A DNA stretch of 6,031 nt, from assembly GCA_905479665.1 (NCBI GenBank), contig CAJQNM010000815.1, positions 1 to 6,031 on the forward strand, read 5' to 3'. Position numbers and translations under genes: made by a program. Below, in pieces: positions 1 through 6,031 of this stretch (positions are counted from its first letter, which is position 1; each line of letters begins with the position of its first letter). Under the pieces are notes generated by a model. The model did no database searches. It saw nothing but the letters and a program-made list of their open reading frames with translations, and had not been told where the DNA came from. This DNA comes from an uncultured Saprospiraceae bacterium. GTDB lineage: Bacteria; Bacteroidota; Bacteroidia; Chitinophagales; Saprospiraceae.

Positions 1-1813
1 ATGGGTGCTCACGAAAACCCAACCAGTAAGGAGATCTAAATTCACGAGGCCCACCTTTTTCGAGATCGACCAAACTGTAAGCACCGGATGCACGATATTT
101 TGGATTTGGTGCGGAGAGTAAGAAAACCGTGTCTGCCCTGAGACCACTTTGTAAAATGGTGAAGTTACTGATGGGACTATCCAGCCAGCCGCCCTTGTAT
201 GCCTTGGCCTTAAAGTTTGTCAATCCGCTCACCGCAATGGGAGCCTGATAAATCTGTGAGCTGCTATCTGGGTCACTGCCATCAAGGGTATATCGTGTGA
301 TCACCCCGTCAAACATCTCCTTGATGCGCAATTGCTCACCTTGGCCCATAATGAGCCTTTTGTTTGCCAGGCTAGGAGGTGCCAGTGCGATGGAATCTGT
401 CGTAGAAGGCAGGTCTCCAACGTTGATATCAACCTCGGGATGAGATAGATTTAATGCTGTAAACTCATCTTTCGTCAGGGGCGTATTCCAGAGGCTTATG
501 GTACGGAGGTTTGTCGCTTCAAGGAGCGACTTGATTTGGTCGAATGTCACATCTGTGCTAGAGAGCCCCAGTGACTTGAGCGCTGTGCATTCTCCTAAAT
601 ACTGGAGTCCCTCTCCATTGATGTCCGTTCCGTTTAGAATGAGCTTCTCGAGTTGCTTAAATTTAGCGATGCTGCTCAGCTCATCATCTGTGATCGGCAG
701 ATTGGTCAGATTTAGTGAGATGAGCTGATTCTTCACCACATCCAGCTCGGTGAGAAAAGAGGGTTCATAATTCGCTCGCACAAAAATGGTTGCATCCAGT
801 GCTGGAGAGTTCAGGTCGAGTTGACGTACACTCCGAAAAGGTGTATTGAGCGAACGCACTACGTCCTGATCAGCAAATTCAAACGTATATTTCACGCTGG
901 GTGCTTCGAGGTTTTGGTATTGCCCAGCTAGCCAGTGGGTGTTGGGATCTTCTCTGGGATAATCTTTGAGTGCCAGATCAAAGTGAGCGCCAGACGCCAC
1001 CCAGCGAGAGATTATTTCCTTCTCTCGATCATTGAGTTGGGTCTTACTGCGAGGAGGCATGTGCTCTTCCTCCTCAAGCGGTAAATCAATGCGTTGTACA
1101 ATTTGACTTTGATCTGGCTGATAGGGAATGAAGCTGGGACCATTTTCACCACCTTTCTTAAAACGCTCCTGATCAATCATCACAAGGTCACCTTTTGATT
1201 TTCGCTCGTTGTGACAACTGAAACACTTCTTCTTTAGGATAGGCTTGACGAGAGCCTCATAGAGTGGAGTAAATTCATTGATAACAAGGACTTCTTCTTC
1301 CGTTGAAGAACCAAAAACGAAGTTTTCTCCGTGGGTAAGTTCACCCCCGAGATGACCCGCATAGATTAAGAGGGCCGTGGTCACGGCAAGTAGGCCATGG
1401 TAAAAACTCCGTTGCCAGTTTTCGTTATGGACGATCAACAAGAAATAGGAAAAGAGACTCACTCCCACACCAGTCCATTTGTGCCAGCGCACAGCATCTG
1501 CATCATAGTCACCCTGTACGGCCAGAAAAAAGCCTACCAGGGCGGTCACAGCTGCAAGAGCAGCAGTGACATGGAGGAGGTAAGATTCGATTGATTTATT
1601 TGCACCATTTGTGCTTGGAGCACGAATAACTGCAAGCAAGCCCAATGCAAATAGAAGTCCAATAGGCAGGTGTAAAATCAAGGGGTGCATGCGCCCAATG
1701 GGAGCGATCCATGCAGGAAGCTCTACTTGTCTTTCCATGACTAATAAGAAGACGATGAGCACCTGCATTGCAAAGCAGAGATTGCGCAGCACCCCTAACA
1801 AGCTTCCTTTCAT
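1..1813 (-). CDS. Membrane-anchored c-type cytochrome with leucine-rich repeats and chitobiase-C-like domain (3' end outside window)
   Basis: The frame opens at ATG 1813 and stays open for 604 codons to the left edge, so the C-terminus is missing. An in-frame TGA lies ten codons upstream, so this is the only ATG start; no Shine-Dalgarno is visible. Hydrophobic segments lie near residues 9-26, 43-63, 79-99, 113-129 and 137-155, with HPLILHLPIG at 43-52, resembling the DUF2231-type membrane modules found in such proteins. Next comes a Planctomycete-cytochrome-like (PSCyt1) domain: the haem site CFSCH at 197-201 and a candidate axial Met in HMPP at 251-254, followed by an ISRWVASGA helix. Four leucine-rich repeats cover about 364-459. 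Residues 476-555 (YTLDGSDPDSSSQIY) look like a chitobiase C-terminal/FN3-associated domain, and a further domain begins after 556. Family knowledge suggests a membrane-held electron-transfer protein with binding modules facing the periplasm. The substrate or partner is unknown. The architecture is well supported, the role is inferred. Confidence 0.88.
   Translation of the reverse strand, partial: MKGSLLGVLRNLCFAMQVLIVFLLVMERQVELPAWIAPIGRMHPLILHLPIGLLFALGLLAVIRAPSTNGANKSIESYLLHVTAALAAVTALVGFFLAVQGDYDADAVRWHKWTGVGVSLFSYFLLIVHNENWQRSFYHGLLAVTTALLIYAGHLGGELTHGENFVFGSSTEEEVLVINEFTPLYEALVKPILKKKCFSCHNERKSKGDLVMIDQERFKKGGENGPSFIPYQPDQSQIVQRIDLPLEEEEHMPPRSKTQLNDREKEIISRWVASGAHFDLALKDYPREDPNTHWLAGQYQNLEAPSVKYTFEFADQDVVRSLNTPFRSVRQLDLNSPALDATIFVRANYEPSFLTELDVVKNQLISLNLTNLPITDDELSSIAKFKQLEKLILNGTDINGEGLQYLGECTALKSLGLSSTDVTFDQIKSLLEATNLRTISLWNTPLTKDEFTALNLSHPEVDINVGDLPSTTDSIALAPPSLANKRLIMGQGEQLRIKEMFDGVITRYTLDGSDPDSSSQIYQAPIAVSGLTNFKAKAYKGGWLDSPISNFTILQSGLRADTVFLLSAPNPKYRASGAYSLVDLEKGGPREFRSPYWLGFREHP
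437..724 (-). repeat. Four leucine-rich repeats with a 24-residue period inside the cytochrome gene
   Basis: Residues 364-459 of the cytochrome protein contain four aligned units that begin LISLNL, LEKLIL, LKSLGL and LRTISL, at residues 364, 388, 412 and 436. The spacing is exactly 24 residues each time. Each unit has an N-T or S-T turn followed by a hydrophobic residue about ten positions in (NLPI, GTDI, STDV, NTPL). The repeats are diverged at DNA level, so this is a protein fold repeat and not a recent duplication. Such arrays usually form a binding surface. Confidence 0.85.
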
Positions 1814-1830
1814 ACGATGAATGTAAAGAG

Positions 1831-1880
1831 AAAAAAAGGATCATCTCATGCAGTAGGGTAACTACTGCAGAGATGATCCT
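1831..1880 (-). terminator. Strong intrinsic-terminator-like hairpin in the leader of the cytochrome gene
   Basis: Positions 1837-1880 form a stem of 19 base pairs with one bulged A (1848) and a five-base loop GGTAA. The arms are 1837-1856 and 1862-1880. On the minus strand the stem is followed directly by a run of T from 1837 down to 1831, which is the classical Rho-independent layout. It ends only 17 bases before the ATG at 1813, leaving no room for a separate promoter after it unless the promoter overlaps the hairpin. It is therefore either an attenuator in the 5' leader of the cytochrome gene or the terminator of a short minus-strand transcript from the region to the right. It could also act weakly on the plus strand, where TGGTTGTTTT follows a few bases later. 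The structure is seen directly; the function is inferred. Confidence 0.7.
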
Positions 1881-1945
1881 CGATGGTTGTTTTCGTTGCA
1901 CGGGGTCAAGTGTGCATTGAAGATGGCAGGACGCAAGCGGACATG

Positions 1946-1967
1946 CCGATATCGGTATCTCTATCGG
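1946..1967. promoter_or_regulatory. Palindrome CCGATATCGG with an extra TATCGG half-site
   Basis: Positions 1946-1955 are a perfect 10-bp palindrome, and a third half-site TATCGG follows at 1962-1967, twelve bases after the matching half of the palindrome. The arrangement of two or three equivalent half-sites in an intergenic region resembles a protein-binding operator. No regulator can be assigned, and short palindromes also arise by chance. Confidence 0.3.
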
Positions 1968-2025
1968 AACTGAACCAAATGATCGCGTAAATCATGGAAC
2001 CAACATAGGGTATTTCAAGTGGTGA

Positions 2026-2042
2026 TCCCAAAGACATTGGGA
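2026..2042. promoter_or_regulatory. Short inverted repeat TCCCAA-N5-TTGGGA
   Basis: Arms 2026-2031 and 2037-2042 are perfect complements around the loop AGACA. AAGT at 2017-2020 and ACTT at 2042-2045 could extend the structure across an unpaired GGTGA. It lies directly before the first 15-bp direct repeat. It has no T-tract, so it is not a terminator. An operator or a leader hairpin is possible. Confidence 0.3.
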
Positions 2043-2045
2043 CTT

Positions 2046-2101
2046 CTTATCATAGATCAAGTGCTGGAGTACTTTAGGGCTGCGATCTTATCATAGATCA
2101 A
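2046..2101. repeat. Two direct copies of CTTATCATAGATCAA upstream of the regulator gene
   Basis: Identical 15-base copies lie at 2046-2060 and 2087-2101, 41 bases apart start to start, close to four helical turns, so both would face the same side of the DNA. The second copy ends 50 bases before ATG 2152. The reverse complement begins TTGAT, the half-site of the FNR consensus TTGAT-N4-ATCAA, but the other half (GATAA) does not match. Given the Crp/Fnr-family gene next door, a tandem autoregulatory operator is a reasonable inference. The repeat itself is seen directly. Confidence 0.55.
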
Positions 2102-2151
2102 TTTATGGTTAGGTCATTGTGGGCAAAAATTATTTGTATTTTATCACTCTA

Positions 2152-2757
2152 ATGGATCATCGAGCACGTCGGGAACATCATCTGGAGCAATTTCGCAAGC
2201 GACTTTCTAAACTTGGTGCAATCAGTGACGACACCTGGCAAGCTTTTTCAGACCGGATGCATTATGTCCAGATTCCAAAAAATGCCATCATCACCAATGA
2301 GGGTGAGATCGAAGACAAAGTTTACTTTATCGTGGATGGAACGATCCGTGTTTTTGTCATTCGCAATGGGCGTGAGATTGCAACTAATTTTCGCTTCAAA
2401 AGTGAATTTGCCAGTAGCATTACTTCCTTCCTAACCCAAACCCCTTCTCAATACTGCATCAAAACGTTGACCAAGTCTGAACTACTCGCCATTAGTCACG
2501 ACGATCTCTATTGGCTTTATGAACACTTTATTGAGATCAATGTGCTGGGCAGAGTGATGATGGAGATACTACTCATTGATAAACGCCAGCGTGAGCTGGA
2601 TCTTCTTACACTCAGTGCCGATCAGCGTTATTATAAATTATTGGCGCAGCATCCGGAATATGTGCAGCACATACCCCTAAAATATTTAGCTTCATTTTTG
2701 GGCGTAACGGCAGAAAGCCTCAGTCGCATACGCGCCAAGAAAGCGCAGGATATTTAG
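2152..2757 (+). CDS. Crp/Fnr-family transcriptional regulator
   Basis: The product is 201 residues from ATG 2152, the usual length for Bacteroidota Crp/Fnr proteins. An in-frame GTG at 2119 would add 11 residues (MGKNYLYFITL) that are atypical for the family, so ATG 2152 is preferred. No Shine-Dalgarno is clear at either start. Residues about 20-115 form a cyclic-nucleotide-binding-like beta-roll, including EGEIEDKVYFIVDGTIRVF and the FRFKSEFASS to ELLAIS stretch typical of Bacteroidota members. The C-terminal helix-turn-helix is at about 177-197 (LKYLASFLGVTAESLSRIRA), with the SR-IR recognition helix. The cysteine cluster of true FNR is absent, and the Arg-Thr/Ser contact of cAMP-binding CRP is not evident, so the ligand is unknown. 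It converges with the amidohydrolase gene and overlaps it by four bases. Targets may include its own promoter, the cytochrome gene or the minus-strand operon; this is inference. Confidence 0.92.
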   Translation: MDHRARREHHLEQFRKRLSKLGAISDDTWQAFSDRMHYVQIPKNAIITNEGEIEDKVYFIVDGTIRVFVIRNGREIATNFRFKSEFASSITSFLTQTPSQYCIKTLTKSELLAISHDDLYWLYEHFIEINVLGRVMMEILLIDKRQRELDLLTLSADQRYYKLLAQHPEYVQHIPLKYLASFLGVTAESLSRIRAKKAQDI

Positions 2758-4004
2758 CGTGGTTCCCAGCTTGGTCGAGAAAGTCCATTTAGATCATATA
2801 CTACTGCGCCGTCACGAATGGTCAGCTCACATTCGATTTTTTGAGTACCAGGATATTTCCAGCCTTTCACATCGATAAAACCAAACTCGCCTTCATGTAC
2901 TTTGAGTAACGCGACGTCTGCCGGAGATCCCACAGAGAGATTTCCCAGCTCTGTTCGCTTGATCACTTGGGCAGGTTTCCAAGTCGAGGCAGCAATGACC
3001 TCGGGAATAGACATGCCCATATTGATGAATTTTGACATCACATTTAGCATCGTTTTCATTCCGCCATTCATGCTACCAGTGTGCAAGTCCGTACTAATTG
3101 TATTCGGTTTGAAGCCCGCTTGCAAGGCAGGTATCGCTTGGTCAAAAAGAAAACTACCTCCGCCATGGCCGACATCGAAAATAATGCCACGCTCCTGAGC
3201 TGCAAAAACAAACGGCTCTAGCTTACCACTCTCAAAATTCACAATGGGGTCTCGACCTTTTACATGGCCAAAGGTATGTGTGAAAATATCACCTGGGCGA
3301 AGCTTCTCCATATAAAGTGTCTCAAGTGGGTGAGGTGGTTCTGTAGCTCCAAAGTCAACCATGATCGGGATGTCGGCAATTCTCCCTGCTTCGACTGCAC
3401 GTTCTACGGGGGTCCATTCCGGTCCGTAATAGTGCGCTACTTTTACTCCAACAATATGCTCTTTAAAAGAATTTGCCTCCAATGCCGTGAGTCGAGCGTC
3501 CATGTCTTGCAGGTTTTGCTCAAAAGATCCACCAGCCATCCCGGCACCAACTATGTTGATAAATGCGAGCACGCGGGTTTTTGATTTGTCGATAGTCTGC
3601 TTTTTAAACGTCTTAAAATTGCGCCAACCCGCACCACCAACATCTACAATCGTGGTCACGCCAGTACGAAACGTAAAGCCATCGGGAGGAAGAGCGGAGA
3701 AACTATTGGCCAGGTATCTATCATCATCGGTACCGTGAAAATTGTGTGAATGCAGATCGATCAAGCCCGGTACGACCAACAACCCCGTGGCATCAATCAC
3801 CGTGAAGGCATTTTCCACAGAAATATTTTCCGCTACATTTAAGATCTCACCGTCTTCTATGGCCACATCCATGATTGCGTCGATGTTATTTCGTGCATCG
3901 ATGACATGACCACCTTTTATAAGCATGTCAAATTGCTGCGCGGAAAGCCAGAGCGGGGCTAGAAAAAGGAGGGATAGAATAATTCGGACTTTCATTATTG
4001 TCAT
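2754..4004 (-). CDS. Exported amidohydrolase/deacetylase-family metallohydrolase (COG3964-like)
   Basis: A 416-residue amidohydrolase-superfamily TIM-barrel enzyme. The start ATG 4004 overlaps the previous stop as ATGA, suggesting translational coupling; a second ATG at 3995 (MKVRIIL) would serve equally well. A signal peptide precedes LSAQ (residues 20-23), so the enzyme is exported. Visible active-site motifs are LIDLHSH (H85, H87), GVKV (K188, candidate bridging carbamylated lysine), FTHTF (H243), FDVGHGGGSF (H280) and ISTDLH (D306). At the position where I expect a strand-5 metal-binding His (IMVH in relatives) the sequence reads IMVD (D217). The C-terminal small domain (SVGSPADVALL, TIRDGAVVYD) is standard. 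The family is often annotated as dihydroorotase or deacetylase, but at least one COG3964 member (Atu3266) was shown to hydrolyse esters such as acetyl-(R)-mandelate. The substrate here is unknown; the neighbouring lactonase-like gene hints at esters, lactones or acyl sugars. Confidence 0.92.
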   Translation of the reverse strand: MTIMKVRIILSLLFLAPLWLSAQQFDMLIKGGHVIDARNNIDAIMDVAIEDGEILNVAENISVENAFTVIDATGLLVVPGLIDLHSHNFHGTDDDRYLANSFSALPPDGFTFRTGVTTIVDVGGAGWRNFKTFKKQTIDKSKTRVLAFINIVGAGMAGGSFEQNLQDMDARLTALEANSFKEHIVGVKVAHYYGPEWTPVERAVEAGRIADIPIMVDFGATEPPHPLETLYMEKLRPGDIFTHTFGHVKGRDPIVNFESGKLEPFVFAAQERGIIFDVGHGGGSFLFDQAIPALQAGFKPNTISTDLHTGSMNGGMKTMLNVMSKFINMGMSIPEVIAASTWKPAQVIKRTELGNLSVGSPADVALLKVHEGEFGFIDVKGWKYPGTQKIECELTIRDGAVVYDLNGLSRPSWEPR

Positions 4005-4915
4005 TTTTTAGTAGTCATGGTAAAAGATCTTCCGGGATGTTCTGCACGAAATGTCTCAACAGCTCCGCGGTCCTGTAGAGTCAGGAAGCAGGTTTTGCCA
4101 TCCGTTCCGCCAAAAGCAATGTTGGATGGCTTGGTTCCCGTGAGTTTTATTTCTTGAATGAGTTCTCCGTCTGGATCGAGTACAACAACAGTGCCCTTAC
4201 CGTGACGAGTCACGTATAGATTTCCCACTTGGTCGCAGCGCATTCCATCAAAGCCAAAGTCAGGAAAATCTCGCAGCAATCGTTTGTTCGAGATCTCGCC
4301 TTCGGCTGACAAATCGAATACCCAGATTTGACGCTGCACACTTTCATTTACGTACAACAGATCTTCATCAGGACTGAGCTCGATGCCGTTTGTGGTGCCC
4401 ATCTCGGCGGCCAGAAGATGGGTTGATCCATCTGTGTCAATACGCCATAGCTGCCCAGTCCCTTCTTTCCAATTTGGATCGCTGGCATACAGTGTTCCAT
4501 CAGATGCAATGGCCACATCGTTTGGCTGGTTCATGGCTGAGTTGTGGGCATGCACTGTGATCTCCTTCGTACTCAGATCAAGCATGAGCACGTTATGGCC
4601 TGTATAGTCCGCAATGTAAAGATTGCCATCCTTGCCCATCCGAATTCCGTTGCCGATACTTCCTTCTGGCAGAGTCACAAATAGCTCGGCATCACCGGCT
4701 GTATTAACGCGCCCAATGGTGCCTTGCTCAGCAAAGTTGACAATATAGATCCAACCGTCGGGTCCGGTACAGGGTCCTTCGATGCCGGGGGTGAATAGAC
4801 CTTCGGTGGTCAGATCTTTAGCCTGATAGGTCTGCGATTGTTCCTGCGCTGTACAAGATGTGAAGAGCATGCAAGCGCTAAGTATTGCTGCACTGATAGA
4901 TTGATATAGGATCAT
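4001..4915 (-). CDS. SMP-30/gluconolactonase-like lipoprotein
   Basis: The product has 304 residues from ATG 4915; an in-frame TAA five codons upstream excludes a longer form. The N-terminus is a lipoprotein signal ending MLFTSC-TAQ, with Cys21 the predicted lipidated residue, which places it in the periplasm or at the outer membrane. The rest is a six-bladed beta-propeller of the SMP-30/gluconolaconase/LRE type. The expected metal-site residues are present: E46 in GIEGP, N176 in TTNGIELSPDE, and D223 in GFDGM; N132 in NQPNDVAI matches the substrate-side Asn. Blade repeats of the form DGxLYxxD recur (DGNLYIAD, DGTLYASD, GNLYVTR). Family members hydrolyse sugar lactones, using a divalent metal. 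It starts 52 bases after the upstream gene and ends overlapping the amidohydrolase start, so one transcript is likely. The particular lactone is unknown. Confidence 0.9.
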   Translation of the reverse strand: MILYQSISAAILSACMLFTSCTAQEQSQTYQAKDLTTEGLFTPGIEGPCTGPDGWIYIVNFAEQGTIGRVNTAGDAELFVTLPEGSIGNGIRMGKDGNLYIADYTGHNVLMLDLSTKEITVHAHNSAMNQPNDVAIASDGTLYASDPNWKEGTGQLWRIDTDGSTHLLAAEMGTTNGIELSPDEDLLYVNESVQRQIWVFDLSAEGEISNKRLLRDFPDFGFDGMRCDQVGNLYVTRHGKGTVVVLDPDGELIQEIKLTGTKPSNIAFGGTDGKTCFLTLQDRGAVETFRAEHPGRSFTMTTKK

Positions 4916-4967
4916 CGTTTCAAATTAATGAAAAAAGAGAAAGATATCCTGAAAACGTTGTTTGATG
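4916..4967. other. Short A/T-rich spacer between operon genes
   Basis: Fifty-two bases separate the stop of the secreted dehydrogenase-like gene from the start of the SMP-30-like gene. No hairpin, T-tract or Shine-Dalgarno is visible, which favours read-through transcription. The stretch just before the ATG is A/T-rich (minus strand TTAATTTGAAACG), as is usual for Bacteroidota translation starts. Confidence 0.6.
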
Positions 4968-6031
4968 TCACCGCTTTATCAGGCGGCGAAAGATAACTCC
5001 TCCATCTGAAACGTTGACTCTAAGGAAGTATATCCCTCCAGGTATGTGTGTGAGGTCGATCTTGTGCTCAGGACCCGATATAGCCCCTTGATGCAAGAGC
5101 ACCTTTCCCGTGAGGTCAAATAGCGCTATCTCATTCACATCTACAGTCATAGAGGATATCGATACTAGTCCATTAGTCGGATTGGGAAAGAGAAAAACTG
5201 GGTGGCGTGACTCAGAGTGAAGCGATGTTTGCAAGAGTCTAGGCAAAAGCACCACCTCATCACTAGTAGAAAGTCCCATTGCATCTGTGACCTCCAGGTT
5301 GATACGGTATCGGTAGGTATCAAATATGGTTTCAGGCGTGGTGACAAGATCGAATGAAGGCGAAATCTTTTCTGATGTCCGTTCAAGATGGGTATGACTA
5401 TTGTGATCCAAGAGGATGCTCCATTGATAGGTGAGCTCATCCTCCCGATGCTCCAAATCACTGATCTCTGCAGAGAGCTTCAGAGGAATTAAGTCTCCTT
5501 CAGCAGGGTAGAACAGACTATCCTGAGGTGAAGTGATCCTGACTAAAGGCGGCGTATTATTGAGTGATATGTTGGTGGTTGCCTCGCCTGTATTTCCGGC
5601 AGGATCAGTTACTGTAAGGCATATTTGCACCGCTTGTGGCGATGCCTCAGGACTCACGAGCCGAATAGTTGTATCGACTGCATCGAAAATCGTGTCACTG
5701 CCAATGACCCAATCATAGCTAAGAGAATCACCAGCAGGATCGAAAGACTCTGCGGCTGATAGATGAACAGCAAGAGGCGAGGGGCCGTAGGTTTTGTCTG
5801 AATAGATATGGGCGATGGGAGATGCATCTCCACCGTAACAAATACGTCTCAGTTCTCGTGGCTTCGAATCTGGCCCAGATGAAAGTCCGTAATTAAGCAC
5901 TACATAGTAAAGGCAATCGTCATAAGGATTAAATCTCATAAACACCACAGGATCACTTAGTGTGGTAAATGCCTCAACACTATGAAATTCATCAGTGAGA
6001 TGTTGATCAAAGGTCAGTGTCTTGATCCAAC
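4968..6031 (-). CDS. Secreted glucose/sorbosone dehydrogenase-like protein with PKD and type IX sorting domains (5' end outside window)
   Basis: Only the last 353 codons are visible. The frame is open to the right edge, so a start at GTG 5948 or ATG 5939 is unlikely. The first ~65 residues (FNPYDDCLYYVVLNYG, then RELRRICYGG) match the closing part of a PQQ-dependent glucose/sorbosone dehydrogenase propeller, which in these proteins leads into a PKD domain. The PKD domain covers about 70-157 (TYGPSPLAVHLSAAESFDP, LSYDW, LTVTDPAGN). A second Ig-like domain spans about 160-263 (LTYQW, LEVTDAMG). The C-terminal ~77 residues are a type IX secretion sorting domain: FPNPTNG at 281-287, LFDLTGKVLL, IPGGIYFLRV and the basic end RRLIKR. 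The protein should cross the outer membrane and be released or anchored there. It is first of the visible operon genes. The dehydrogenase call rests on a short segment and should be read as likely, not certain; the PKD and sorting domains are clear. Confidence 0.82.
   Translation of the reverse strand, partial: WIKTLTFDQHLTDEFHSVEAFTTLSDPVVFMRFNPYDDCLYYVVLNYGLSSGPDSKPRELRRICYGGDASPIAHIYSDKTYGPSPLAVHLSAAESFDPAGDSLSYDWVIGSDTIFDAVDTTIRLVSPEASPQAVQICLTVTDPAGNTGEATTNISLNNTPPLVRITSPQDSLFYPAEGDLIPLKLSAEISDLEHREDELTYQWSILLDHNSHTHLERTSEKISPSFDLVTTPETIFDTYRYRINLEVTDAMGLSTSDEVVLLPRLLQTSLHSESRHPVFLFPNPTNGLVSISSMTVDVNEIALFDLTGKVLLHQGAISGPEHKIDLTHIPGGIYFLRVNVSDGGVIFRRLIKR

Larger units (their letters stand above)
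1881..2151. other. Non-coding intergenic region between divergently oriented cytochrome and regulator genes
   Basis: No convincing gene was found on either strand. The stretch must hold the promoters of the rightward regulator gene and, most likely, of the leftward cytochrome gene. It contains the perfect palindrome CCGATATCGG, a small hairpin at 2026-2042, and two copies of a 15-bp repeat before the regulator. I looked for the Bacteroidota promoter pattern (TTTG about -33 and TAnnTTTG about -7) and found only one-mismatch matches such as TACTTTAG at 2070-2077 without a good upstream partner, so no promoter is called. No tRNA-like cloverleaf was noticed. Confidence 0.6.

Noticed and set aside
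1596..1901. A 101-codon minus-strand open frame overlapping the cytochrome start
   Set aside because: It is in a different frame from the 604-codon cytochrome gene, which carries clear transmembrane segments and the CxxCH motif, and it would read through the hairpin at 1837-1880. Chance frame.
1923..1973. A 16-codon plus-strand open frame encoding an Arg/Tyr-rich peptide (MAGRKRTCRYRYLYRN)
   Set aside because: Too short, no ribosome binding signal, and it spans the CCGATATCGG palindrome, which explains part of its repeated RY composition. No support as a real leader peptide.
2119..2151. GTG 2119 as the start of the Crp/Fnr regulator
   Set aside because: The 11 added residues are hydrophobic and atypical of the family, and the DNA is A/T-rich as expected for a leader. 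ATG 2152 gives the usual length.
3264..3584. A 106-codon plus-strand open frame opposite the amidohydrolase
   Set aside because: Antisense to well-conserved amidohydrolase motifs, Cys-rich with no recognisable domain; a shadow of the coding strand. The same holds for plus-strand frames at 498-728, 2902-3198, 3487-3738, 4383-4607 and 5533-5718.
5937..5948. GTG 5948 or ATG 5939 as the start of the secreted dehydrogenase-like protein
   Set aside because: The frame stays open and protein-like for another 27 codons to the right edge, and no signal peptide follows either codon, although a type IX cargo needs one.
1..6031. Mobile elements, CRISPR arrays, tRNA or rRNA genes
   Set aside because: No transposase, terminal inverted repeats, regular spacer-repeat units or tRNA-like cloverleafs were seen; the only repeats are the two 15-bp copies and small palindromes in the intergenic region.

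Overview
The window reads as chromosomal DNA from a Bacteroidota bacterium. The best evidence is the gene at the right edge, which ends in a type IX secretion (Por) sorting domain, a system restricted to that phylum. Supporting signs are the lack of Shine-Dalgarno-like sequences before the starts, a Bacteroidota-style Crp/Fnr regulator, and a membrane protein that joins a cytochrome c domain to leucine-rich repeats and a chitobiase-C-like domain. A Cytophagales- or Saprospiria-like marine member would fit, but the genus cannot be read from this stretch.

Layout, left to right. (1) Positions 1-1813, minus strand: a long open frame that runs off the left edge. It encodes a multi-pass membrane protein with a CxxCH cytochrome c domain, four 24-residue leucine-rich repeats and a chitobiase/FN3-like domain. 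(2) Positions 1814-2151: a 338-bp non-coding region. It holds a near-perfect 19-bp stem-loop followed by a T-tract on the minus strand, just before the cytochrome start, plus inverted repeats and a 15-bp direct repeat in front of the next gene. (3) Positions 2152-2757, plus strand: a Crp/Fnr-family regulator. (4) Positions 2754-6031, minus strand: a tight three-gene set, transcribed right to left. The order is a secreted sugar-dehydrogenase-like protein with PKD and sorting domains (partial, 5' end outside the window), an SMP-30/gluconolactonase-like lipoprotein, and an exported COG3964-type amidohydrolase. The last two overlap by ATGA. The regulator and the amidohydrolase converge and overlap at their stop codons.

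The three minus-strand genes all carry export signals or domains. Together they suggest extracytoplasmic oxidation of a sugar or similar compound to a lactone or ester, followed by hydrolysis. The membrane cytochrome c protein could take up electrons, but that link is speculative. I do not see a clearly new defence, mobile or RNA system. The most unusual element is the terminator-like hairpin in the leader of the cytochrome gene, together with the repeat-rich region shared with the regulator.
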